From a virus: a DNA stretch of 64,000 nucleotides. The notes under the pieces are model-generated. The model was not told where the DNA came from and did no database searches. It saw only the letters and a list, made by a program, of their open reading frames with translations. Positions 23,756 through 31,793 of this stretch are shown here, piece by piece. The position numbers were made by a program, and so were the translations under genes. Numbering within the stretch: position 1 is the stretch's first letter; each line of letters starts with the position of its first letter. Location: IMG/VR virus record IMGVR_UViG_3300009594_000003, positions 1 to 64,000 of that record; one strand, 5' to 3'.

Positions 23756-24608
23756 CAGTCATTCTGCCTGGAGGAACTTGAGCCTTCAATCCAGTCAAAG
23801 CTACTTCTTCGGGCGTAATAGGCTGGAGATGTACCTTCAACCCGGTTTGCTGCTTAGAAAGTTCCAAAGCAAGAACCGGGAATTCCTTTTTGAACTCCTC
23901 CCAATCGAAACCTGGGGCTAGTTTCAATTCCTTGCCAAGAAGTACAAAGTATTTGTTGAGAGGCGAATCTGCGGCTAGTCTGCCAACATAGGCGTGATCG
24001 AAGTCGCTAAGAATGATCATCTTTTGGGGAGGGTAATCACCGTAGACGTAGTAGCAACTAGTTTGAGCCACTACTTCGGTGAACATGGCCTGGGCTGCCA
24101 AACATTTTCCAGCCTTAACCTGATCTGGGTTACAAAGGGTCTTCAAATGCCGGTTGTAGGCCCCATACTCGCCTCTGGCAGAGAAGGGGTGCTGTCCGGC
24201 GTAGTGTGAAATGATGTCATGAACGCCTCTGCCACGAACATTGGTCTCGTTATCCCAAGCTGGATGATCCCTCTTATTTGAATCGGCGTCAGGGCCGGGT
24301 TTCTCGGCGTAGACATTTACCACTGGTTTTTTAATTCCGGCTGCTTTTTGGGTGTTGATGGCCTGAGTCATCTGCCTCATGCTCTTGTAAGGATCATCCA
24401 TCGTCGGATTCATGACCCACCTACTCTTCAAAAAGTTATATTGCCTGCCGATCTTCCTTTGCAGGTCTTCGTAAGCGGCCCTGGCCCCAGGCTCTTCTGA
24501 AGAGGCGATCATGTAAGATGCAGCCACAAGCCGCTGGAAAATGGAGCCTTTGTAGCTTCCCTTTAGAGCGAGTGCTTCTTGAAGTGATAACCAATTGACG
24601 AAATCCAT
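23733..24608 (-). CDS. Putative virion protein with targeting-like N-terminus
   Basis: A 291-aa protein starting MDFVNWLSLQEALALKG with L-Q-E at residues 9-11. The centre holds RGRGVHDIISHYAGQHPFSARGEYGAYNRH, with clustered His, Asp and Arg that may bind metal, and two cysteines (KTLCNPDQVKAGKC). The rest is alpha/beta. It is transcribed from a TAGATAA box 3-10 nt before the ATG. Possibly a packaged enzyme; I do not recognise the family. Confidence 0.5.
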   Translation of the reverse strand: MDFVNWLSLQEALALKGSYKGSIFQRLVAASYMIASSEEPGARAAYEDLQRKIGRQYNFLKSRWVMNPTMDDPYKSMRQMTQAINTQKAAGIKKPVVNVYAEKPGPDADSNKRDHPAWDNETNVRGRGVHDIISHYAGQHPFSARGEYGAYNRHLKTLCNPDQVKAGKCLAAQAMFTEVVAQTSCYYVYGDYPPQKMIILSDFDHAYVGRLAADSPLNKYFVLLGKELKLAPGFDWEEFKKEFPVLALELSKQQTGLKVHLQPITPEEVALTGLKAQVPPGRMTVMRVAGR

Positions 24609-24610
24609 GT

Positions 24611-24618
24611 CTTATCTA
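24611..24618 (-). promoter_or_regulatory. T4-late-like box, start-proximal
   Basis: TAGATAAG on the minus strand, then AC and the ATG at 24608. It lies in the last codons of the upstream prim-pol gene. Confidence 0.45.
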
Positions 24619-25412
24619 CTATGTCTGCGAAGTTTTCTGCATTCCTCCTTCATCCACTCCTTGAACTCCGATGAACGGCACTCGTTGCACGTCCATTTCA
24701 TGCCAATGTAGCGAAAAATGTCCAACTCAAGATACAAACGCTTCTTGTGAATGAAACATATTTCGCCACACTGCCCGCACCATAACTTTTTACGCCCCGG
24801 CTTGGCATCCTCGTTAAAGCGATAATGTTTGGCAAGATAGGCTTCAACGGGGTCCACAGATGAACGGTGGTTCACCGAGAACTTCGGTACAACGGCTTCC
24901 CGTTTGGCTTTCTTTCGCTTTTTGGGGAGGTTGTCGTAGTAATCACGAAGAGGCCCTGGCATAGCAGGCACAGGAAACTTGGTGCCACGCAACCACTGAT
25001 ATGTTGCTCCTGTTTCGCAAACAAAGCTGGGAGGGACTACGGATTGGTGCCCATTGCCACGAAATTCTATGTTTTGATAGACAATTCTGGTTAGATCGGG
25101 GTCTGGAGAAAGAAAAAGATGGTGCTGGGACTTGGAACTACGCCACGTAGGATGTGGGTAATCTCCGATGAGCTTCTGTAGCGTGGCATTTGCTTCCTCG
25201 TCGTCGCCCTCAACATCTACGACATCTCCCAGCAAAATGCCTATATTGGCACCGGGATAGACGTAGAAACCCTCTCTACATCGCTCGACGGACCAGTCCT
25301 TATTCCAGCCCATACCAATCGGTCTTTTTGACGAGCGGTGTAATGGAATAGGCTTGAGTCCCTGACCAATGTATGCTTCGACAAAATCAGCAATGAAAGC
25401 TTCCTTTGGCAT
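24612..25412 (-). CDS. Primase-polymerase (prim-pol) N-terminal domain protein
   Basis: A 266-aa protein with the AEP/prim-pol catalytic elements: GANIGILLGDVVDVEGDDE (acidic metal site), SSKSQHHLF, and RGNGHQSVVPPSF (nucleotide-binding His and following loop). A C-terminal zinc-like part has CGQCGE and CNECRSS. There is no helicase domain, so this is a short form. It would prime or fill DNA during replication or repair. A good sigma70-like promoter lies 10 nt up; the RNA would start almost at the ATG. Confidence 0.8.
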   Translation of the reverse strand: MPKEAFIADFVEAYIGQGLKPIPLHRSSKRPIGMGWNKDWSVERCREGFYVYPGANIGILLGDVVDVEGDDEEANATLQKLIGDYPHPTWRSSKSQHHLFLSPDPDLTRIVYQNIEFRGNGHQSVVPPSFVCETGATYQWLRGTKFPVPAMPGPLRDYYDNLPKKRKKAKREAVVPKFSVNHRSSVDPVEAYLAKHYRFNEDAKPGRKKLWCGQCGEICFIHKKRLYLELDIFRYIGMKWTCNECRSSEFKEWMKEECRKLRRHSR

Positions 25413-25421
25413 AATCAAAGT

Positions 25422-25449
25422 ATTATACCAGACTGTCGAAAACCATCAA
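25422..25449 (-). promoter_or_regulatory. Sigma70-like promoter, leaderless
   Basis: On the minus strand TTGATG, 16-nt spacer, TATAAT. Position +1 would fall near 25415, 2-3 nt before the ATG, so the message has no leader. Confidence 0.7.
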
Positions 25450-25586
25450 GCCTTGTATTTCACGGCCTCGATTATCTGCGATCTAGTCAGCGTCTCTACC
25501 TTGATACTGTGTTTGTGTGCCCAATCAGCAATTTTGGCGTATATAGCTAACCGATCCCTTCTCAGCCAATAGTTGGTAAGTGCCAT
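25446..25586 (-). CDS. Small hypothetical protein
   Basis: A 46-aa ORF, MALTNYWLRRDRLAIY..., ending HSIKVETLTRSQIIEAVKYKA, with GGGGAGA as ribosome site. It looks like a single helix-turn-helix-sized peptide. The -35 element of the prim-pol promoter covers its stop. Function unknown. Confidence 0.5.
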   Translation of the reverse strand: MALTNYWLRRDRLAIYAKIADWAHKHSIKVETLTRSQIIEAVKYKA

Positions 25587-25712
25587 TGATCTCCCCGTTC
25601 TTATTAACGGTGGAGTTAGATATACCAGATTCTATAGATAACGCAATAGCTACTCTAGACATTTTTGCCAAAATAGAATAAATTGTACCACGACCTAGAA
25701 AGGGAAACCTAC

Positions 25713-26633
25713 ATGAAAGTTTTCGTTACTGGCGGGACCGGCTTCATCGGCTCAAATCTAGTCAAAGAACTAGTAAAGAGAGGGCATAGAGTAGTGGCGA
25801 CTGGTTGCAAAACCGAGGTCAAATTACATGGCGACGTGCAATTTCTCGGTCTGCATTTAATGGGCATCAACTGGCACGCCCTGGACGGTATAGATGCCGT
25901 GGTGCATCTTGCGGCCAATAACGACACGATGGACCGGGATAGGCAAGAGATGTTCTTGGCTAATGTAGACTCTTCGGTAAAGTTGATGTATGAGGCAGGG
26001 TGCCGTGGTGCTAAGAGCTTTGTATACGCCTCTAGTTGTGCCGTGTACGGTTCCGCTCCTGCTCCTTATGTCGAAGATGAAACAGTTCCAGTTCCACTCA
26101 ATGTATATGGTGAATCCAAGCTATACATAGAAAAGGAAGCCGAGGTCTATTGGAACAGGGTGGGCACAACTTCGCTTCAAAAGATGCCGATGATTGGGCT
26201 GAGATTCTCGAACGTGTACGGCCCAGGAGAGGATCACAAGGGAAAACGAGCCAGCATGGTGCATCAGATCATACAGAAAATGCTACGAGGGCAGTCGCCA
26301 CGGCTATTCGAGTTCGGCGAACAACAAAGGGATTGGGTCTATGTAGACGACGTGGTGCAGGCAATTGTACTCGCATTAGAGTACACAGGTCCACACGTAG
26401 TTCTCAATTGCGGCAGCGGTAAAGCTGAGTCTTTCAACAAAATCGTACAGATAGCCAACAAGCTAATTCGTACAAACAACGGGCTAATTCCGCTCGACAT
26501 CCTGTATGTGGCTAACCCTAGCCCAGAGACCTACCAGGATTTTACTCTCTGCGATATGAGCAAAGCCGAAAGAGTGCTTGGTCACAAACCTAAATACGAC
26601 CTGGAGGCGGGCATAGCCGCCCTCTTGAAATAA
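25713..26633 (+). CDS. NAD-dependent epimerase/dehydratase
   Basis: A 306-aa extended short-chain dehydrogenase. The NAD loop is GGTGFIGSNL, the active-site pair is in YGESKLYIEKEAE (Y-x-x-x-K), and the substrate side has RFSNVYGPGED. This fits UDP-glucose 4-epimerase or dTDP-sugar dehydratase relatives. ATG 25713 is used because AAAGGG lies upstream. With rmlA and three glycosyltransferases in the window it suggests synthesis of a nucleotide sugar for glycan decoration. A terminator follows. Confidence 0.88.
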   Translation: MKVFVTGGTGFIGSNLVKELVKRGHRVVATGCKTEVKLHGDVQFLGLHLMGINWHALDGIDAVVHLAANNDTMDRDRQEMFLANVDSSVKLMYEAGCRGAKSFVYASSCAVYGSAPAPYVEDETVPVPLNVYGESKLYIEKEAEVYWNRVGTTSLQKMPMIGLRFSNVYGPGEDHKGKRASMVHQIIQKMLRGQSPRLFEFGEQQRDWVYVDDVVQAIVLALEYTGPHVVLNCGSGKAESFNKIVQIANKLIRTNNGLIPLDILYVANPSPETYQDFTLCDMSKAERVLGHKPKYDLEAGIAALLK

Positions 26634-26634
26634 A

Positions 26635-26670
26635 AAAATCAATGGGCCGGAAAACCGGCCCATTGATTTT
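26635..26670. terminator. Hairpin terminator
   Basis: A perfect 16-bp stem (AAAATCAATGGGCCGG and complement), loop AAAA, with T run, behind the epimerase and before the convergent acidic protein. Confidence 0.95.
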
Positions 26671-26688
26671 GGAGGTTATTGGAGTTAC

Positions 26689-27480
26689 TTATAGCTGACC
26701 GATTCTGGTTGCAGGCGAAAATCCAGGTTCTCCTGGTTTTGGCTGAGTCTCGCCTTGCGGCACTTGAGCCAAAGCTAAAGCGTTAGGGTCTATCTCTGGA
26801 AAAAGTGCATCCTCTCGCACGCTGATGCCATCCCAATTCTTCTGATTTGGGTCTGGACCAATCATGCCCATGACGGAGTTCCACCAATCGGTTTCCTCCT
26901 TCGTCATTTGCTTCTTGGCACCCTTCTTCATTGTCTTGCAGGAACATTTGGACATCATCTTGTTGCAGCCCTTACACTTGCCGTCGTCCTTCTTCATGCC
27001 CTTCTTCATTATCTCACCCTTGGCAAACGGCGGCTTCTTACCCTTGCCCTTCTTCGGCGGTGGAGGCATATCCATGTCTTCTTCGTCACCCATGCCTTCT
27101 TCGTCACTCATGCCTTCTTCGTCGCCCAGGTCTAGTTCCTCATCGCCCAGGCCCTCTTCGTCGCCTAGTTCTTCGTCGCCCAGACCTTCCTCATCATCCA
27201 AACTGACTTTTTCCTCGTCGTCCAGGCCCTCTTCATCACCTAGTTCAAGGTCGGCATCGTCTAGCTTTGGATCAAGTTCTTCTTCGTCTTCAGGAACATC
27301 CTTGCCGAACATCTTTTTCTTCATCTTCTTGGCTTCTAATAGCTTCCACTTTGCAAGCCAATCAGAAGCTCCAGTTGACCCGACAATACCGCCAACAGTA
27401 GCGGGCCGAGCAACACCTAGAGTGAACGATGTTCCGGTTACGGACTCGTTTAAGTCTCTCCATTCCTTAAATGTCAGCAT
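26689..27480 (-). CDS. Acidic repeat virion protein with targeting-like N-terminus
   Basis: A 263-aa protein starting MLTFKEWRDLNESVTG, with L-N-E at residues 10-12. The middle (about residues 70-140) is a run of acidic repeats (LGDEEGLGDEE and variants), followed by a Lys/Pro-rich stretch, a CxxC...CxC group and a folded C-terminal part. Such acidic, scaffold-like proteins may counter DNA or basic proteins inside the head. The repeats are coded by near-identical GTCGCCCAG-type units. Ribosome site GGAG; late box TTAGATAC upstream. Confidence 0.6.
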   Translation of the reverse strand: MLTFKEWRDLNESVTGTSFTLGVARPATVGGIVGSTGASDWLAKWKLLEAKKMKKKMFGKDVPEDEEELDPKLDDADLELGDEEGLDDEEKVSLDDEEGLGDEELGDEEGLGDEELDLGDEEGMSDEEGMGDEEDMDMPPPPKKGKGKKPPFAKGEIMKKGMKKDDGKCKGCNKMMSKCSCKTMKKGAKKQMTKEETDWWNSVMGMIGPDPNQKNWDGISVREDALFPEIDPNALALAQVPQGETQPKPGEPGFSPATRIGQL

Positions 27481-27595
27481 GTGTTGTCTCCAAAAATCTT
27501 GTATCTAATACCAATTGCTGGTAAACTATATATGTAGGAGTGCCCGAATTCAACCAGGCACCGTCCATTTCTTATTATCTTATCTAGGAGGCAAT

Positions 27596-27889
27596 ATGAA
27601 GAAATTCATAGCTACAATCGGTCTGTTGGCCTTGGGACTTTTTGCATTTGGATCAACGGCTCAAGCACAGCAAAGGCACAATCACCCAAACAACAACCAT
27701 CACTACAACCAGTACAACAACCACAACAACTGTAACCCGTACCCGTATCCGCACCATCATCACTATCCAAGGCCGTACCCATATCCTTATCCATACGTGA
27801 ACCCCTACTACCCGTATTACCCGTACCCGTATTACCCGTACCCGTATTATCCACACAGCTACTTCCAGTTTCAGCTTAGGATTCGTTAA
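27596..27889 (+). CDS. Secreted His/Asn/Tyr/Pro-rich protein
   Basis: A 97-aa protein with a signal peptide (MKKFIATIGLLALGLFAFGSTAQA) and a low-complexity tail: NHPNNNHHYN, then YPYP and YPYYP repeats coded by TACCCGTAT units at about 27770-27850. Such tails can bind metal or form adhesive, cross-linkable sheets. The ribosome site AGGAGG is strong. Its stop overlaps the next start (TAATG), so it is made with the LolA-like protein and may be carried by it. Confidence 0.6.
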   Translation: MKKFIATIGLLALGLFAFGSTAQAQQRHNHPNNNHHYNQYNNHNNCNPYPYPHHHHYPRPYPYPYPYVNPYYPYYPYPYYPYPYYPHSYFQFQLRIR

Positions 27890-28743
27890 TGAAAAATCAC
27901 CTACTCAGGGCGGCAGTCATCATCGTTGGCCTAGTTCTAGGTTGGAACGGGTTTAAGTGGTGGTACAGTCGCCAGTTTGCATTGGAGTACATCCAAGAAG
28001 ACTTCCTACAAAACAGGAAGAATGAGATGACTCCTATAATTCCGCAGCAACAAACCGAAGAAATGAAAATAATCGAGGCGATAAACACTAGAAACGCCTC
28101 GATCAATTCGGTAAGCTGTAATGTGGATATCCGGGCTACCCACCAATTCACGGTGAAGCTCACCGCAGTCATTCGCCATGAAAAGAAGCTCCGGTTCCGA
28201 ATGCAGACAAATTCAGTTCTAGGTAGGGAATCAGACATCGGTTCTAACGATACGCACTTCTGGTTCTGGTCTAAAAGGATGGACCCGCCCTACCTGTTTT
28301 TTGGGCGGCACGAGAACCTGATGAAGAGCAGATTGCGGACACCCTTTAACCCTGAGTGGCTTGTAGAACTGTTGGGCGTTGGGGATATAAACTACCAGAA
28401 TGCTTTCGTCGTAAGAAACGGCAAGCTCGTAGCCATCCTGCAACCGAAAACAAGTACGAACGGTGAACAAATCACCAAAGTCACATTGATCGATCCAGAG
28501 AGAATGGTGGTGGTGGGCCACTATCTCTATGATTCGGCGGATAAACTGATCGCCAGTGCTGAGGTAGAAAGTTTGTTGACTACCAACACCGGCCATATCG
28601 TTCCACGCAAGTTGAAAATGATCTGGCACGAAGAAGGTGTATTAGTAGAATGGACTCTGCGGGACATCAGAATCAACGCCCCACAGAGTCCATCTAGCTG
28701 GCAAATGCCAGACGTAAGACAAAAAATGGAGTTAGGCAACTAA
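27889..28743 (+). CDS. LolA-like lipoprotein-carrier family protein (inner-membrane anchored)
   Basis: A 284-aa protein with an N-terminal membrane segment (LLRAAVIIVGLVLGWNGFKWW). The body resembles a planctomycete group of LolA-like proteins as I recall it: SINSVSCNVDIRAT, KKLRFRMQTNSVLGRESDIGSNDTHFWFWSKRM, and LRTPFNPEWLVELLGV. LolA-type proteins bind acyl chains of lipoproteins in an open beta barrel. It would help place envelope proteins and is the clearest host-type gene here. The ATG overlaps the previous stop. Confidence 0.75.
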   Translation: MKNHLLRAAVIIVGLVLGWNGFKWWYSRQFALEYIQEDFLQNRKNEMTPIIPQQQTEEMKIIEAINTRNASINSVSCNVDIRATHQFTVKLTAVIRHEKKLRFRMQTNSVLGRESDIGSNDTHFWFWSKRMDPPYLFFGRHENLMKSRLRTPFNPEWLVELLGVGDINYQNAFVVRNGKLVAILQPKTSTNGEQITKVTLIDPERMVVVGHYLYDSADKLIASAEVESLLTTNTGHIVPRKLKMIWHEEGVLVEWTLRDIRINAPQSPSSWQMPDVRQKMELGN

Positions 28744-28745
28744 CA

Positions 28746-28976
28746 TTACTTGCCGAACTTCTTGAGAATAGTTTCTCTCCTCTTCTTTTCAATGGCTAGC
28801 CGTTCCTTGTTCATGCCAGCGGGACTTTTTTGTTGTTGCACTGCCAAAGCCCTCAACTCGGTTGGAGACTTTGCGGCAGCCAAACCCCCCTGGATCGATC
28901 TTTGAGCAGGCGTGACCACCGGCCTTGCTCCCGCCACGTTTCTGATTGGCCTTCCACCACCGCAGCCACATCCCAT
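28746..28976 (-). CDS. Small glycine/cysteine-headed protein
   Basis: A 76-aa protein starting MGCGCGGGRPIRN, then a helical, charged body ending in EKKRRETILKKFGK. The start is taken at ATG 28976 because GGAGG lies 7 nt upstream; a longer frame runs through the preceding small gene. The N-terminal GCGCG echoes the gene just upstream. Metal or membrane binding is possible. Confidence 0.6.
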   Translation of the reverse strand: MGCGCGGGRPIRNVAGARPVVTPAQRSIQGGLAAAKSPTELRALAVQQQKSPAGMNKERLAIEKKRRETILKKFGK

Positions 28977-28989
28977 AGTGTACCTCCAA

Positions 28990-29130
28990 CTAAGCAAATA
29001 TCTTTCTTCTGGGCTTCTGAACCTTGTCCACGGCTTCCTTTTTCTGTGTAGAGACAATGTTCGCACTCTTGTGACCGCACCCGCAGCCATTCTGTCTCGG
29101 TTGAACTTGTCGTCGCTGTGCTGGGTTCAT
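28990..29130 (-). CDS. Small basic protein with GCGCG motif
   Basis: A 46-aa protein starting MNPAQRRQVQ, with NGCGCGHK in the middle and a basic end (KPRRKIFA). It begins 4-11 nt after a TATATAC late-type box and ends 13 nt before the next gene, which also carries a GCGCG motif, so both are probably a late pair. No family recognised. Confidence 0.55.
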   Translation of the reverse strand: MNPAQRRQVQPRQNGCGCGHKSANIVSTQKKEAVDKVQKPRRKIFA

Positions 29131-29133
29131 GCT

Positions 29134-29141
29134 GTATATAT
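29134..29141 (-). promoter_or_regulatory. T4-late-like box, start-proximal
   Basis: On the minus strand ATATATAC, then AGC and the ATG at 29130, with GG before the box. Confidence 0.5.
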
Positions 29142-29155
29142 CCTAGTAAGAAAAC

Positions 29156-29188
29156 AATAAGGCTGGCAGTTGAACTGCCAGCCTTATT
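29156..29188. terminator. Bidirectional hairpin terminator
   Basis: AATAAGGCTGGCAG, loop TTGAA, CTGCCAGCCTTATT. It separates the lysine-rich gene from the GCGCG gene pair. Confidence 0.88.
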
Positions 29189-29209
29189 CGGAATCACCCA
29201 AGATGGACG

Positions 29210-29323
29210 TTAGCTTCTCTTGCTAGAGTTGCTCTTCTTGGCCTTCTTGCCCTTCGTTTCCTTCTTGATGGTCTTCTTTGCCTTCTTCGGAGTCTCCTTA
29301 GAGGCGGTAGTCTTCTTACTCAT
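29210..29323 (-). CDS. Lysine-rich histone-H1-like mini-protein
   Basis: A 37-aa protein with about 45% lysine (MSKKTTASKETPKKAKKTIK...), plus Ala, Thr, Ser and Pro, no hydrophobic core. It resembles histone H1 tails or the alanine/lysine-rich histone-like proteins of some bacteria, so it is a good candidate for DNA condensation in the head or nucleoid. The ribosome site AAAGGAG is strong. A terminator follows. Too short for most gene finders. Confidence 0.65.
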   Translation of the reverse strand: MSKKTTASKETPKKAKKTIKKETKGKKAKKSNSSKRS

Positions 29324-29365
29324 TACGATTATCTCCTTTGTTGAGGTAAGTGAACTAGTAGAGAA

Positions 29366-30049
29366 TCATTGTATCAAAAAATCACAGCACGAGAAAACTT
29401 TTGTATCCTCCATGTCAAAATTCTTATCGTGTTGTAGATTACCGACACATCCTCCTAACGTCGGTATCAACAACCTCTTGCCAGGAGGGCGGTATCTCTT
29501 GGTGTAGAACTTGATTATAGCCTCCTCGTATTTTTTGTAGAGCTTGTGCATACGCACCCCTGGAATGTGTTTTGAGAGATTGAAGCAAGCAAGGATGTTT
29601 GAGACGGTCTTGAGGGCGTAATGTATCTTGACCTTCTTCCGGCCACGACCAACCTTGTTGAAGTCGATGAACCAAGTCAATGAATCTGGATCGTAACTGA
29701 AAACGGGATTGAGGAGGCCGACCTTCTCATGTGCGTCTATGTAGTCCTCGATCTCCGAGAGGAACATAGACCTGCGGTGTCCAAGGTAGAAGACGTTGTA
29801 GAAGTAACCAGGGATGGTGCGGAAAGTCAGGGCCAAGATATTCTTGTTGACCTTGGTGTTGAAGTTGTGACGCAAGCAAAAGGGGCAGAAGAACTCGCTA
29901 CCGGAGAGTTTTTCGCAGATGCCCCTGATTTCCGGGTAGAGACCTACGGTTTTTTCGCAAAAGCTGCATGTGAAATGTATCTTCTCAGATAATTCGTTCT
30001 TAACTGCCTTCTTTGGCAACAGTCGCACATTTTTGACGCTTACGCTCAT
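29366..30049 (-). CDS. Conserved phage protein with zinc-ribbon motifs
   Basis: A 227-aa protein. Near residues 28-60 it has CSFCEK and, 28 residues on, FFCPFCLRH, a two-CxxC ribbon. The block LRHNFNTKVNKNILALTFRTIPGYFYN and NPVFSYDPDSLTWFIDFNKVGRG suggest a folded C-terminal domain, and VRMHKLYKKYEEAIIKFY a helix. I recall related proteins of unknown function in large phages. A GATAG box adjoins the ATG. Likely late. Confidence 0.65.
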   Translation of the reverse strand: MSVSVKNVRLLPKKAVKNELSEKIHFTCSFCEKTVGLYPEIRGICEKLSGSEFFCPFCLRHNFNTKVNKNILALTFRTIPGYFYNVFYLGHRRSMFLSEIEDYIDAHEKVGLLNPVFSYDPDSLTWFIDFNKVGRGRKKVKIHYALKTVSNILACFNLSKHIPGVRMHKLYKKYEEAIIKFYTKRYRPPGKRLLIPTLGGCVGNLQHDKNFDMEDTKVFSCCDFLIQ

Positions 30050-30163
30050 CTATCCTACACCCAAGGGCCTAGATTCAGGAATGCTATCAGAACTTCCGAA
30101 AAAAATCAATTTTCGCCCTATATACCAAAGGAATTCCAACTCGAAATAAGCGAGGTATACCTT

Positions 30164-30385
30164 ATGAAGACATTCATGCAATGGGCTGAGACAAACAAGC
30201 ACGACCTGAGTTTTCTAGTTACAGATGCCCCAGAGGGCAAGGATACTGTGGACGAGAAGACCAAGCGTGCCGGTATCAGCGATAACTATCCTGATGCCTA
30301 CGTGAAGAAGCAATATCCTCACAAGTATTTCAACCCGATTTCCGCCACGGCTGACAGCCAGCTAGGTGGGAAGATTGGCAGCTAA
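30164..30385 (+). CDS. Small virion protein with targeting-like N-terminus
   Basis: A 73-aa protein starting MKTFMQWAETNKHDL, the same opening as other putative head proteins but with no L/I-x-E site within 25 residues. The rest is polar (PEGKDTVDEKTKRAGISDNY). GAGGTATACC serves as ribosome site and CCTATATACC, 35-45 nt up, as late-type box. A terminator follows, so it is a single-gene unit. Confidence 0.55.
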   Translation: MKTFMQWAETNKHDLSFLVTDAPEGKDTVDEKTKRAGISDNYPDAYVKKQYPHKYFNPISATADSQLGGKIGS

Positions 30386-30387
30386 AC

Positions 30388-30415
30388 AAAAAGCCCGGCG
30401 TAAGCCGGGCTTTTT
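30388..30415. terminator. Bidirectional hairpin terminator
   Basis: AAAAAGCCCGGC, loop GTAA, GCCGGGCTTTTT, between convergent genes. Confidence 0.92.
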
Positions 30416-30417
30416 GT

Positions 30418-31053
30418 TTATAGATTGTGATTCCAAGCTCGCTCGTCCTCAGAATAAAGTTCATTCTGTTCTCTCAGACTCAGCACGTAGTCCAATGCAC
30501 GCTCTACATCCATAGAGTCATGGATGTAGTTTTCCATGTTCCTAAGCCGTTCGTACTTAGCATATCGGTTCGGCGGATTCTTAGCCGTAGATAGGTCTAC
30601 AAAATCGACCTTGGAAGGTACTGCCTTGGAACTGGACTTGCCGGATTTATTTGCAGTGGGTGCCGACTTGCTGCCGCAATTGCTAGCACCACCTGGGCCG
30701 CAGCAAGACCCACTAGTGGAAGGATTCAACACCTTCTGGATTCGTTTCTCGTGATCTTTCTGAACGACTGTCTTATCGTCATCGTCATCTGGCACATCTA
30801 GTCGCTCCCAATAACCCCACTGATCTTCATTCTGCGGGTTCTGAACGACCATGCCCGACTTGTAATACTTTTGGATGATCTGTTCGACACGTTCTTTGGT
30901 CAGGTTGGCTTCTTTTGATATAGCAGACGTACTTCGCCACTTGTACTTCGGATGACGTGCTAGTGCTATAAAGAAACGCTGTTCCTCATCACCTTCTTTG
31001 GTGCCTTGAGGATATACCTGCGTCCACTTCTTCAACTTCTTTTTATTCGCCAT
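30418..31053 (-). CDS. Winged-helix phage protein
   Basis: A 211-aa protein, MANKKKLKKWTQVYPQGTKEG. Residues 25-75 form a winged helix (FIALARHPKYKWRSTSAISKEANLTKERVEQIIQKYYKSGMVVQNP), like DNA-binding domains of MarR or DnaB-loader type. Then an acidic linker and a Cys/Ser/Gly-rich part (CCGPGGASNC). ATG 31053 is used; GGAG lies upstream. It could control late genes or contact packaged DNA. Confidence 0.65.
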   Translation of the reverse strand: MANKKKLKKWTQVYPQGTKEGDEEQRFFIALARHPKYKWRSTSAISKEANLTKERVEQIIQKYYKSGMVVQNPQNEDQWGYWERLDVPDDDDDKTVVQKDHEKRIQKVLNPSTSGSCCGPGGASNCGSKSAPTANKSGKSSSKAVPSKVDFVDLSTAKNPPNRYAKYERLRNMENYIHDSMDVERALDYVLSLREQNELYSEDERAWNHNL

Positions 31054-31148
31054 AGTATTTTTCTCCAAACTACTATAGATAGAGTGTAGCTAATTAGATC
31101 GGCTGGCACAATATCTAAGTAACAGCCGAAGAAAAAAGAAAGGTCAGT

Positions 31149-31628
31149 ATGGGCAAAATCAACCGTCTCAGTAAGAGAGTAACCAAGTACGAAGCTCTCG
31201 CACAACAGCGTGAGCGACTGGAGTATAAGACGAAAGGCGAAGGACTCTATCTATATAGAAACAAGTCCAAGGATGCAACATTAGAGTTGCCAAAGCCAAC
31301 CACATCAGGCCAACGTGTCGTTCAACCGCTGGGAGAGTGGCAAGGCGACAACTACTACATGCAGTTGGTGAGGACCAATCTAGCAACTCTCGTCCGTGAA
31401 ATTATATCTCCAACAGAGGAAAAAGCCATGAACGAAAAGAAACTCATTCTAGATCAACCCGACCGTGTGACCGTCAAAGGCACTGTCGAGCAGGTTTTGG
31501 TCGAGCCAAACGACGCAGAAGCAACCCCGCCGACGTCAACCAGAAGGACCAAGAGAGAGCATTCCAAGAAGAAAGAAACGCTCTTGAACGAGGCCCCGGT
31601 AGATGGGGTTGAGATCGTTTTGAGCTAA
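31149..31628 (+). CDS. Hypothetical protein
   Basis: A 159-aa, charged protein with strands in the first half (KGEGLYLYRNK, RVVQPLGEWQGDNYYMQLVR) and a basic, disordered C-terminus. I recall similar short proteins in planctomycetes with unknown role. The ribosome site is AAAGGTCAG. It is followed by a strong terminator, so it stands alone. Confidence 0.55.
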   Translation: MGKINRLSKRVTKYEALAQQRERLEYKTKGEGLYLYRNKSKDATLELPKPTTSGQRVVQPLGEWQGDNYYMQLVRTNLATLVREIISPTEEKAMNEKKLILDQPDRVTVKGTVEQVLVEPNDAEATPPTSTRRTKREHSKKKETLLNEAPVDGVEIVLS

Positions 31629-31651
31629 CCCGAAAAAGACAATTTTATTCT

Positions 31652-31681
31652 AGAGCCGTCGTGCTTCCGCACGACGGCTCT
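31652..31681. terminator. Hairpin terminator
   Basis: AGAGCCGTCGTGC, loop TTCC, GCACGACGGCTCT, then TTTCT. It marks the left edge of the + strand island. Confidence 0.92.
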
Positions 31682-31719
31682 TTCTACATCAGGCTTCTAG
31701 ATTCCCCGAATTAGGCCAC

Positions 31720-31747
31720 TTGACATCGGCTTCCCGGTGACTATAAT
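31720..31747 (+). promoter_or_regulatory. Consensus sigma70 promoter
   Basis: TTGACA, 16-nt spacer, TATAAT: a perfect match at both boxes, 47 nt before the AAA+ gene. Confidence 0.9.
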
Positions 31748-31793
31748 GCTCGTAGCGGTTTGTGGCAACAGTGTTCTCTGAGGAGACCAAGAA

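Noticed and set aside
25600-25712. Sigma70-like promoter for the epimerase (TAGAAT at about 25673)
   Set aside because: No -35 box at 15-18 nt, so it was not listed.
26864-27508. Ser/Pro-rich + strand frame opposite the acidic repeat protein
   Set aside because: An antisense by-product of GAY/GAR repeats; the minus-strand gene has a ribosome site, promoter-like box and family N-terminus.
27612-27854. Val/Arg- or Gly/Thr-rich frames opposite the Tyr/Pro repeats
   Set aside because: Reverse of low-complexity codons; no start signals.
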